This document shows, in pieces, positions 1 to 11,036 of a DNA stretch of 64,000 bases. The translations under genes and the position numbers were made by a program. The notes below the pieces were generated by a model. That model was not told where the DNA came from. It was given only the letters and a program-made list of their open reading frames with translations, and did no database searches. Positions within the stretch are counted from its first letter, which is position 1. Every line of letters begins with the position of its first letter. The stretch comes from Lineolata rhizophorae (taxonomy: Eukaryota; Ascomycota; Dothideomycetes; Lineolatales; Lineolataceae), in assembly GCA_010093515.1 (NCBI GenBank), contig MU001675.1, forward strand, positions 1,073,371-1,137,370. The letters run 5' to 3'.

Positions 1-2394
1 GATTGTTCTTTGTGCATCCCCCCTCGTGTGCGTAGGTGCGCCCTCCTTGTTGTTGGGCTGGTTGATACGGTCGATTCATGACTGGTGTGCTTTTTTTTTT
101 TTGTGCTCCAAATGAGCGTGGTTCTTTTTGACGGCCTTCGAGATGCGTTATGTGTTTCCTTTCTAGTCTAGGGATTTGGGTGGTTGGGGCTGCGGTGGTG
201 TGTGTGTGTGCGTGCATGTTGGGGAGGCGATGAGGGTGAAGGAGGAAGGTGGCGGGCAATGCAGGCTCGGGCGCGATGTGATCGCCTTGGCGGAAGAAGA
301 GATGAGATTCGCTAGTTCAACGGCCGTCTAAGTTCTCTGGGCCCGGTTCGAAATGCGTGTGGGTTGCGCATAGGGAGGTGGGCAGGCAATGGGGAAAGAC
401 TGGCGGTGTAGTGGAGTGGAGTGGAGTTTTGGGACTCGGGTCTTTGTAAGATAGTAAGATAGCTATTTGAAGTTGTTGACGGCTGCGTTCTGGCTCTGAG
501 TTGGTGGGTTTGCGATTGAGTACGGTGTCGTGAGGGAGGTCAGTGGGTGGATGCGAAGAGGATAGAGGACGGATGAGAGGTACGGATAGGGAAGTGTGAG
601 GTGGCAATGTGAGCAGAGCCTCGAGTTATGTTCGCACGCGGTTCCGGGAAGACGGACATGGGAAGTGATCACTACCTAGGCTAGAGGAGAGAAGGGGATG
701 CTCTAGCCTGCAGGCTTGTGAGGTTTGCGGTTTTGGTCGTTCGTTTTGTAGTCGGAAGGGCCGAGAAGAACAGAAGGCACGGGCGCGAGACAGCGGAATG
801 TAGTGATGAGATGGGTTGCGAAAGAAGAGCAAGCGTCCGAGAGTTCCAGTTTTCCTCGGCCCTCTGAAGCCAAAACTAAGCTGGGAACGAGTGTGAACGC
901 GGGGGTTTTGCAACTGAGCAGAGGGGAGAGAACTTCAGAGGAAAAAAAAAGAGGGCAAAAAGTACTATGGAAGAGGAAAAATTTTCTTTCTCCCTCCGCT
1001 GAGGACCCTGCTGGTTGGCCGGTGAAGCTGGTCGGTCGGTTGGCGCGCTGTCGCGCGCCGGCGCGGCGCCCGTGGACCGTTCGAACTTGGCGGGTACCAC
1101 TTACTAGCTACGTACGTAGTAGCACGGTCGCCGAGTGGATGAATGGACGGATAGGGATGATGCCCGTGCGCTGCTGGGGAGATGAGGACCGGAGTGGTCG
1201 AGCGGGAGTGTGTATGTGTGCGCGTGCCCGACGGGCAGGCAGGCAGGTGGGATGGCCGGTGAAGTGGAGGGGAGGGCCAAGGCTCGGGCGGGTCGTGAGG
1301 GTGGATAGGTTGGGTTTTAGGCGGTGATGGGATGGGCATATGGCTGTGAAGGATGAGGAGGTCAGGAAGCCGAAGGTATGACGGGAAGCGAGGGATGTTC
1401 TGTCGTATATACCGCCCTGGGCGTATGCCGTGCCTACAAGTGACTCCAGTGCATGCCATACTCGCAGCACTTGGCGTTCCTAAGTGGAGACTCATCACGC
1501 AATGAGTCTTAATGCCCGGCTAGGAGCGAAGAGCGAAAATCCAAGGTTCACCCCGCTGGCGCTAATTGAAGCATTTGAGTCGGGATGTGCTCTATATACG
1601 TAATACATAGAAAGCGCGGCAGATGCTCTGCCGTTGCAACACCTCACCCAATTGCCGTTTTCGTGTTACCAAATGCGATCTCTGTTTCTAGCGAATCGGC
1701 GCTTTTTACTTTCGGCGCTACAATATCTATTCGTTTTCCTTTGGTTCTGCTGGCTTAGGCAAAAAGCTAAACCGCGATGCCTAGGATGGGCGGACACGTG
1801 TGAAGCGGGGTTGGCCAGGTTGGACGGAGAGACGAGTTGAGTGAGTGGAGTAGTAGTGATTGCCCCGGGTGGAGTGGGCTCTCGGGCCTGCGGAGGCGGG
1901 CGTTAGTGAAACAAGCCGTTGGCCCTAGAAGTGGAGCACAGTGGCGTGAGGGCCGAGCGAAACGAACTTTCATGGGACGGAAGATTTGGGGCACCGAAAT
2001 GGGGCATGGGACTGAGTTTTCGTTAGTAAATATCTGGAGAGAGAAAGAGGGGTCTTTGGATGCGGAGATGCAAACTTGGATTGCTGCGCTCTAGTGAGCG
2101 GCGGATGACTGGCTCCGCACATGGGGAAACCGTCTTAGAGGCTAGCCTCGGAAAAGTTAGCGGCCAGGAGTTAAATTGGACGAATTGCGTGATGGGCAAA
2201 CCAACAGCACGTAATGGTCCAAGTTGCACGTTATACCGGTGCTTCCTGAAATGCATGGCACTTGTTGACACTCCAAAACAATTATATACAAACAACTAGA
2301 AGGGCCAGTACGCCGGACACCCAAAACCAGGCAGACCATCCTTCGCATGCGATCATTATTACCGTCCCACGATCTCTTGCGTAAGTCCTACACT
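1..2394. other. Intergenic, no gene seen
   Basis: No reading frame here looks like a protein. The longest frames are arginine- and proline-rich and overlap frames of similar length on the other strand, as expected by chance in GC-rich DNA. Visible elements are a run of 11 T near 91, a GT-rich stretch near 199-214, and a TAC/GTA-rich motif around 1104-1121. The right part carries the 3' flank of SMC4. The left part may be flank of a gene outside the window. Confidence 0.6.
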
Positions 2395-5300
2395 CTATGC
2401 ACTGCCTTGAGTAATATAGTCCCTATTTTCAACAGTAACGCTCTTCGTCTAAAGAAACATTAGCATGCTTTTGGGTTGCAATTGGACGCATTTAAACTCA
2501 CCATGTGGTTGACTTTGTACACGCCCACCAAACGCGAGGCGAGCTCAAACATATTATTTCTTAGAGAAATGACAATGAACTGCGCGTTCTTCGTCCTCTC
2601 CTTGATATAGCTCGCGACAATCGAAACCTATTTCTATTAGCCCCCGTATTCACACGCAGACGTGAATAACGGAATGACTTACGTTGCGAAAGTCTAGCGC
2701 CGCGTCAATCTCGTCCATGACATACAGCGGGGTCGGTTTGTAGTGATGAAGGGCAAACACGAGCGCCAAGCTGCTCAGCGTCTTCTCACCGCCCGACAGG
2801 TTCGAGATGTTCTTCCAGCTCTTCTTGGGCGGCATGACGGAGAACAAGATGCCCTCGGCGAACGGATCCAGCGAGTCCACCAGCTCCAATTCCGCGTTGC
2901 CGCCCATCGTAATCATCTGATACATCTCCTTGAGGCGGAGCGAGATGGCGCTGAAGCCCTCCATGAACCCCTCGAGGCGCAGCCGGCGCAGGTCGTCGCA
3001 GCGCTTCTTCGCTGTATCGCGACGCGTCACAGCCTCCACGAGATCGCTGCTGCGAGTGGCGTGCTCCTCAACGCGGCGACGGTACTCGGACAGCACGCCA
3101 AGCTCGACGTTGGCATTCTGCGTCTTGGCCTCGAGTTCTTCAATCTCGTCCTTCAACGCTGACTTATCCATGCCCTCGAGCTCATCTCGCGAATACGTTG
3201 GTAGCGTCTCCTGTCCTTGTTCCTCGCCGAGGTCGCTGACGTTCTGGAGACCAAGCTTGCTTAGCTTGTCCTGCCAGTGGCGCAGGCGCCGCTGGTTCTC
3301 CGTCAGCACCTTTTGATTTTCTTCGAGCTTGTTGCGTATCTCGATCTCGACGCCACGCGTCTCGTTCAGCTCGGCTGTCTTTGTATCCAGCTCAGCTTTC
3401 AACGCCTGGAGCTCGTCCTTCTTCGTCTCCAACGCATCTTGTGCCTCCTCGGCCTGGCGCTTTGAGCCCGAAGCATCCTTGGTCTGGCTGTTGATCTCTT
3501 GATCCACCTTCTCCATCTCTGCTGCCAGGCTCTCGAGCTCTTCCTCCGCCTGCATCTGCGCCTTCTCATGCTTGACGCGCTGCTTCTCTGCCTTAGCCTT
3601 GCCTACCTCTGCCGTTGACATAGCTTCTGTCAAGGTCTCAATGCGATCCCGCAGACCGTCAACTTTCGCCTTCTGACTCCTCAACCTCACACCGCCAATT
3701 TCCATAATCTTATCCTGTAGTGCCTTGATCTCCTCCTCTACACCGGCCATCTCTGCCCGGAGCGCATTGACCTCCTCTTCCATGGCTGCGATGTTCTTCT
3801 CCAACTTGACCATGCTCGCCCTATCGGCCTTAGACGGCTGTTTTTCGGCCTGCAGCTCGCGGATGCGCTTCTCCGCATCGGTGATATTGCGCTCCACGCT
3901 ATCTAGCTCGAGCACGAGCTTCTGGGCAGCCGTCTCTGCCTGCGGAATCTGCTCGCGCACGAGCGACCGCATTTGCGCGTCAAGGCTCCGCTGCTCCTCT
4001 TGCAACTCGGCGAAAGCCTTTTCGAGCGCCTCCCGGTCAACTTCGAGCCGCGCTACTTGGTCCTTGGTCACGTCCGCGGCCTGCAGCTTAGCTGACATGG
4101 CGCCGCGGGCAACACGTGTCCCACCGCCAGTCATCGTACCCGACTTGTCGATGAGCTGCCCATCGAGCGTGACAACGCGCCAGCGCTTAGCACCGTAGGC
4201 AATACGGTTGGCCTGGGCAAGGTCGTTGGCGACGAGAGTGTTTTGAAGCACGCTGAAGAAGGCAGGGAGGAAGCGGTCGTGCTTTGGCTTAACGAGATCG
4301 AAGAGTCGGGGCACGTTCTCTGGGGTCTGGATCGGGGAAAGATCGCGCCTAGGAAGGCGGTCCAGCAGGATGAAGTTTGCTCGGCCAAGGCTGTTCTTGC
4401 GGAGGTAATCAATACATTGCTGACCGACTTCGACAGTATCGACAACCAAGTTGTCAAGCGAAGGGCAGGCAGTGGATATAGCGACGTCGTATTTCTGATC
4501 AATAGCACCGAGGTTGCCCAGACGGCCGTGGAACCCATTGATACGGCCGGATTCCTTGAGACGCATAAGACCTGTCAAGACATTGCCTTGCGTCTGGGTG
4601 GCCGAAAGGCTAGCACGAGCTTCGTCAGCCTTCTGGCGAGCTCCAGAAAGTTTAGACTTGAGGCTCGGTTCCTTTTGAGCTAGCTCCTCCATGGACTCCT
4701 CAACCCGCTTGGCTTCGGCCTCTAGTTCTTTTCTGTGCTGCTTGCACTCTTCAAGCTCTGCTCGCTTTGCCTCACGGGTTTCGTTGAACTCTTCAATTTT
4801 GGCCTGTACCTGGGCGGTGGCATTTGCACCAGCGTTATCCTTCTCTTTCAGAATGTCCAATTCGCTCTGCGCAACAGCAATAGCAGAATGCTTCTGGTTG
4901 ATTTTTGCATTCCAGGGTTCGAGCGACTTTTGCTTCACAGCAATTTGGTCGGAGATACCCTGCGTCTTGCCCTTCATGCTGTCTCGAATGTTAGCCAGCT
5001 CCTTCTCTTCGACCTTCATTTCTTCCTCGAGCTGAGCAATCTGTGCCGCATTGTGCTCAATATCGTCTGCACACTGTCTTCCTAGCGTTTGGGATTCCGC
5101 TACGGCAAACTTGCTATTCTCGAGCTGCTTCTCAAGCTTCTTCTGTTTGCCAGCCAAGAACTTCTTCTTTTCCTCGATCTTGACGCTTTCCTTGTCCTTT
5201 TTGGCCAGCTCCTTCAGCATCGCTTGCGTCGCCTTTTCCATCCGTTCGTATTCTTTTGCATCAGCCTTGTACTGCTTCTCGAGCGCCTTGATCCCTTCCT

Positions 5301-6867
5301 CGTTCCCTTCATGCTTGCGCACTTCCTCGTCGAGCGCAGCCTGCACCTGCATCATTGCCTCTTGCATGACCTGTAGGTTGTCGTTGCACTCTTCGACGTA
5401 GACCTGGTAAAGCGCAGACTGCTTCATAGCCAACTCGTTCTCGTCGCGGATATAAGCGAGAGCCTTGTTCTTCTTCTCTTCGAGGCTGTTACGCTCCTTT
5501 TCAACGTGCTGCACGCGGTTGCTCTTCTCGAGGCAGACATCGTTAAGGGTCTCCGTCTCGGCGGCTGCTTCCTCGATGGGCGTCTTATACTTAGAGGTGC
5601 CGATGATATCTTCAAGGTACTCGAGCAAGCCATCATCGTGCTCGTTTGCTGCCTTTGGCTTCATCTGCGCAATTGACTCAACCTCGCCCTGCAAGATTAG
5701 GAAGCGCTTGTGGTCGAGATCCACGCCTCGACCTCGTAGTAGAGTGGTCACTTCCGTGAAGTTTGATTCCCTGCCGTTGATGTAGTACTTGCTCTGGTTA
5801 TTCTTGAACGCGCGGCGCGAGATGCTCAGGCAAGAGTTCGGGATGATCTCGTGCCCGCCGGTAGGCAAATCTTTGACCTCCTGGAATTTGACCTCGACTT
5901 CGCAATATTCAAGGTCCGGGAATGCCGCGGAGTTATGAATGAGCGCCGAGATCTTGCCCTGACGCATTTTACTCGCGCGAAAACCAAACACGAAGAGCAA
6001 CGAGTCAATGACGTTGGACTTTCCTGACCCATTGGGACCAACAACAGACGAGAACGACGCGTGGAATGGTCCGACCTCCTGCTTCCCAGCGTAGCTCTTG
6101 AAATTTGTGAGAGTGAGATACGTGATGACGATGCGAGACTTCGGGGGTCCAGGCTCCTGCGATAGTGACGCGGGCATCGCGTTATTACGCGTCCGAACCA
6201 CGATATCTATGGGCTTTTCAAGCACCGCCGCCCTGGGATCCACATTCGTAACCAACTTATCCGCTGGCGCCAGACTCTGCTCGTTCACCGCCGCATCCGT
6301 AATATCCGCCAAAGGAGACCCGCGCTCTGACAGCTGCTGCGACGGGGCTCGGGCCTGAGACGCGGGCTCCGGAGACTGTGATGCCTGAGGCGTTGGCAGC
6401 TGCGACAAATCCGGCGCGTCCTTGGAGACATGGACAGCGGCCCGCGACTGCCTTGCCGATGCCGCTCCCCTCGCGCTCGTCTTCCTACCGCCTTTCCGCG
6501 GGCTAGCGGCGGCCTTCTTCTTCGTCGGCGACTCGGGCCTCATGGCAGATGCATCGACGGTATCTGGAGGGGGGCTGAACACCTGCGACGGCTCCATGAC
6601 GGATTCGCCCGCCGGCTGGGGCGCGCGACGCGTCCGGCCGCCGGCGCGATGAGGGGTCACTGCGTCGGCCGCCGCCGTTCGTCGTCGCCGCGTTGGGCTT
6701 TTCTGCGGCGCAGGCGTAAATTCTTCTTCATCATTGTCGTCGTTTGCGACGGTATCGGCTAAGGAGCGCGATGGCGTGGAGTCGTCTTCATCGTCGGATA
6801 TTACGAGCTTGCGGCGCGAAGCCGCGGCGGCGCGACGCGACGGCCGCGTTGGTGAAGCGGTAGACAT
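2395..6867 (-). CDS. SMC4: Condensin core subunit SMC4 (SMC-family ATPase)
   Basis: SMC4 pairs with SMC2 to form the ATPase core of condensin, which compacts and segregates chromosomes in the nucleus. I read three exons: 6867-2683, 2627-2502 and 2448-2395. Both introns are 53-56 bases with good GT..AG ends, giving 1454 residues. Seen: a Walker A motif GPNGSGKS at about residues 277-284, two long coiled coils around a hinge at roughly 750-915, the ABC signature LSGGE at about 1357, and Walker B ending in DE at about 1385-1386. The D-loop (ALD) lies just before the first intron. The two small last exons encode the end of the ATPase head. The first 240 residues are Ser/Pro/Arg-rich and probably disordered, a normal SMC4 feature. 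The phrase ITYLTLTNFKSYAGKQ before Walker A is typical of SMC4 and argues against SMC2. It is divergent from RPL29. Confidence 0.97.
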
Positions 6868-7746
6868 TGCTGTATTGGTGCTCTCGCCCTTTAGTTGATT
6901 AGTTCTTTGTGTTGGAATGGCAAACTGAGAACGCTGATTGACGGTGAGTCTTTTAGTGTTGCTCGCCGTGGGCGTGATGTTTGGACGAGCGATGGTGTTG
7001 TGTTGGTAAACAATCGGGGCTTGGCGTGGATATTCGCCGACGGCGGGACAACACGTGCTGTGGCGTCGGCACGCTATACATATTGTACTTAGCCACAGCC
7101 CGTGCCTAACGAAATCCGGCGTAGTTAAAATTAAGGCCAGTCTCTACAGCGCCAAATTAGATGCTGATTTCATAGCTCCCTACACTATGTTTTTATGACC
7201 TTTAGTATCGTACTTGTATCTAACCCGGTTAGCTTCGGAGATTCCAAAAAGAATCACACAGCACGCTCAATGCATTCAATGAATTTCTTAGACCATTTTA
7301 GTCGCTGAATGCCCAATGATGCTCTCGTCGTTTTGCTCAAAAAATCACTGACAATGATCACCAAGCAATCGTGATCGGACAAAGGTGATTGGATGATGTA
7401 CTAGAGGGAAAAAGGAAAACGAATATGGGAGGACTGGCTTCCCTTCGTAAGATGATAGATGTTGAAATGAGGTAGAGCATAATTTAAAGCTAAAGCTTTA
7501 AGTCTGCTTAAACTATAATTTGTCCAATTACCCAAATATGGAGTCGTGAAAACCTGGGAGCATTCACTGAGACCTAGAGTCTAAAGCGCGGAAGAGAGAT
7601 TTTCCGGACTAGCGCGTGGCGGACCCAGCCACCCGAAGCGAACGCACCGAATTTTGACGACCGGATAGTAAGCCTTTTCAACAGCAACTCTGTGTTGCCA
7701 ACCCTCCCAGCGATTGATACCGTGCCAGCACCAAGAATCTGTCGCC
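6868..7746. promoter_or_regulatory. Divergent intergenic promoter region SMC4 / RPL29
   Basis: These 879 bases separate the start codons of SMC4 (-) and RPL29 (+), so they must hold both promoters. The middle (about 7120-7560) is more AT-rich than the flanking coding DNA. No open frame looks real. I could not assign individual transcription-factor sites. Confidence 0.6.
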
Positions 7747-8179
7747 ATGGCTAGTAAGTTTTGCGCTGCTTTTAGTCGAGAGTACTAGGAAGGCTGATTA
7801 CTGCGATATTAACAGAGTCAAAGAATTCGTCTCAGCACAATCAGGCTAAGAAGGCCCACAAGAACGGGTATGACTATCGATCGCCCGTACCCAAACGCCA
7901 CTTAACAGTTTGCGATTGGCTTTGAGAAGGCAGACATGAAAATAGTGTAGAGACTGATACACCTCAACCCGCAGTATCAAGAAGCCCAAGACGCATCGCT
8001 ACCCCTCTCTCAAGGGCACCGACCCCAAGTTCCGGAGAAACCATAGGCACGCCCTACACGGCACGATGCGCGCGCTGGTTCGTAATCACAAAGGCGTAAT
8101 ATACTATAGAACGTCTTCGACTAACTGCTTTGGATCTTTACAGAAAGAGGTGAAGGAGGGCAAGCGGGATGCGGCATGA
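7747..8179 (+). CDS. RPL29: 60S ribosomal protein L29 (eL29)
   Basis: This is a small basic protein of the large ribosomal subunit. Four exons: 7747-7753 (only ATG GCT A), 7816-7867, 7975-8077 and 8144-8179. Joined, they give 65 residues starting MAKSKNSSQHNQAKKAHKNG, with the family hallmarks HRYPSLKGTDPKF and RRNHRHALHGT. The length is close to other eL29 proteins. Introns are 62-107 bases, and the third contains a CTAAC branch site. A seven-base first coding exon directly after the ATG is common in fungal ribosomal-protein genes, and it makes this gene easy to miss by open-frame searches. The start context GTCGCCATGG is favourable. Confidence 0.97.
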
Positions 8180-9087
8180 GGGTCTGTGGAGGTCCGGGTT
8201 AAGCATGCACGGAGTATTTTGGGCATATATGGGTGCTGGCTGAGATGCGCAACGGCTGTGAGGTTGGGATGATCCGATTCCGACTAGCAACACGTCTCTC
8301 TAGGCCACGGTAGACGAATCCAGGCCTATTTTGCGATGCTGGAAGGTTGTGTTCCAAGCCCAGGATGCCCAAGGACATATTTTGGGGAACTGAGACCCAG
8401 CCATCCGATATCTTCGACAGACCTGCCGCAAACATACCCGTACCTTGTTCCGATCTGTCCTTCATGTTTTCTGACTGTGATAACGGCATTTGTGTGTACA
8501 GCATCGCGCTCGTCCATGCGCTTCTCTGCTGAAGGGATATTCCGTCGTGCCAAGAGAGACTCACCCGCCCATTACCAAACACTGTCGACTGCGTTCACCA
8601 TCAGACAGGCGGTGCATGGAGGGCAGGTTACATGTTTCCCCTTAAATGTAGCGGCATGGTATGTTTAGGTAGGTACTTCAGATATGCGCGAGGGATGGTC
8701 CAACAGTGATAGCGTACTGAAGTCTGCTTTCCTTAATTTACATCACTTTCCAAACTCAATTATCCAAACGTGTTTCGTCGTGAGAATTTTGGATCCCTTT
8801 TTTGCTCATACCGTATATATACACCTTATCATGTGCTGCCATTCCAATGGCATCTTACCTGTATTTACGTCATCGCTTCTCCTTTGGGCCATCATTCAAT
8901 CGCTCCCTCCATACCTGGGGTGGGGGGCTGTTTGCGCAGGAAGGCACAGTCACTAGGCTCCCACTCTGTTGGTACCTGGAGCGGCTAGCAGATCAAACAG
9001 CTCTGCACAGCTTTGCCACTTCAACACCACAACGCCGTGCCGTCAAGTTTCAATACTCGTTGATTCCACAACAAACTTTTGGCGGCG
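8180..9087. other. Intergenic, no gene seen
   Basis: About 0.9 kb between the RPL29 stop and the next start codon. It should contain the RPL29 3' untranslated region and the promoter of the downstream gene. Short open frames on both strands overlap one another and show no protein-family features. Confidence 0.6.
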
Positions 9088-11036
9088 ATGAGCGACGCCC
9101 AGCCCCGCCGTCGGCGGGGTGAGCAGCCCCAGCCAACCCCAGCAGCTGCTGCTGGGTTGTCGTCGCGCAGTCGTCACGAGTCTGTTGACCTTCAACCCGC
9201 TAGGTTGAGCATGTCGGATATTACCACAACTCAACCGCCTCGGCGAAAGCCTCTCCCTCGGCTCGCTAGTTACATCTCGACGCATCTAAACGCGAGCGCA
9301 TCGCAGGTGGATCTTCAAGCGATCGAGCAGGACTGCGAAGAGTTCGAGCGCTTTGACCGCAGCGCCATTCCTCCACGCATTGAGCCCGACACGTGTGCGA
9401 ATCTGCTGCAATCGCGCCTGGTTATGGATCCTTCGGCATCCATTCCGACAAGCGATAACTGGGCGGTTCTCGAAGTCCTTGAAGATCGTAGAAACCTGCA
9501 GCAGGAGGTGGCGAAGCTCAAGCAAGAGCGGCAGGACGAAGCGAAACGTAGGGAGGAATTTGAATTCGCTCTCGACGAGCTGCAATTTCAAACCGCCAAA
9601 GAAAAGAAAACGCTGCATGATGAACTCGAACGGTGCAGACTCGCTCTTGAGAATAGCAGCGGCATCCTGACAAACAAACCTACCACGCCATTGCCATCGA
9701 GGCGCCACGATAGGCTGCTTTCTCTGCAGATTCCCGATTCGGAGTATTTGCGTGCGGAACGCGATCGCGAAGGTAAGTCTTCGGTTCTGGGGTGAGCAGA
9801 AGCAGTGTGGTTTGAGGTCCTGTAATAACATGTCAAATTGCTGGACACGTAGACACCGCTAGCGATATTCTGGGGGCGCCCCTGTCATCGTTAAACCCTA
9901 CGGAGATCAATCACCTTCGTAATCCCCCTTCATCTGCACCCCCTCAGGGAACTCCTTCACGGCGCGCCCGTGCCATGGCCATGGTTGCTAACCTTTTCTT
10001 ATCTCCACCGAAAGGGAATAAGAAGGCGGTGGATAGCGACCGTTACGCGGAAACAACCGGGGCCTCCGTGAGCGAGCACTTTCGCTTCGCATCTCGCGGA
10101 AATTCGATGCCGGATAGAGCAGTCGAGAGTGAGGATGCAGAAGATGGACTGACACTTTGGACGGCGGGGAGGTCTGCAAGTGAAACGGCATCCGCAGGAG
10201 AACCAAACACCTCGCTGCTAGCGAAACGAGCTGGAGGTGGCGCTTCTAGTCAGATTCGCCTTGTATCGCCGACTGCGAAAAATGATATCGGATTTTCGAA
10301 TTATGGTGGGCCAAAAATAATTCAGGCCGTTCAGTCAGCTGTAGGCGGCCAGGGAGTGGGTACTGCGGATATTGTCGAACAGCCTTCGCCGTCGCCACAA
10401 GATCATCCGCAATCCGGCCAGAATCCTGGACAAGCCGTGACTGGCACTCGGGGCCATCTTCGAGAGGCCGGGTCTGCGAGTACGTTCCCCGAGCGTTCCT
10501 CTAGCCGCCCATTTCCGTGGGCTTCCGATGACAAGGTCACAATGATGCCTCTGCATACTGAAGGTACGACAGATGAGAACTCGTATAAGCTAGCGAAATC
10601 ATACCTACTACCAGGGCTAGTCAACGCGCCCAAATCGCCCAAATTCCTGCCGTTCGATGAGAATTCCCCCGAGAGCTTCGAGGCACCGGTGGCGGACAAA
10701 GGTCACAATCAAGGTGGAATGCCAGAACGCGAAGACTCGAGTTCCAGCTTGCTGACCGTCATCCATCACGGACCGGCCGACTCAAGTCGTGGCGACGGTC
10801 GCTCCGCCGGCACTTGTAGCACCTCACCCGACCACGGAGGTTCCTCCAACGTTGCTCTAGATGACACCAGAAAGGGCAGAGGCGAAGGTCGTAGCTATGG
10901 TTCGTCCTCCGGTAGCCCGATTCTTCGAAGCGACAAATTCAGATCGGTGCTCAACCCGCCGACCGCCCATAGCGGCGGAGACAGTGGCGCGGGACCGGCC
11001 GGAAGTGGAGCAGGAGATGGTCGACTGGAATCATAA
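9088..11036 (+). CDS. Uncharacterised coiled-coil protein (622 aa)
   Basis: I do not recognise a named family. Two exons, 9088-9772 and 9853-11036, are joined by an 80-base intron (GTAAGT..TAG) that keeps the frame and yields 622 residues. The N-terminal third carries an ordered-looking stretch (about residues 50-135) followed by a charged coiled coil at roughly 135-195 (NLQQEVAKLKQERQDEAKRR). Exon 2 is Ser/Gly/Pro-rich and probably disordered. It contains a short ordered-looking segment with the phrase SPKFLPFDENSPESF. An alternative in-frame ATG at 9211 (MSDITTTQPPRRKPLPR) would drop the first 41 residues, which are low complexity; either start is possible. No signal peptide or membrane span is seen. 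The order, a conserved head then coiled coil then disordered tail, suggests a scaffold or adaptor, but this is inference only. Confidence 0.8.
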
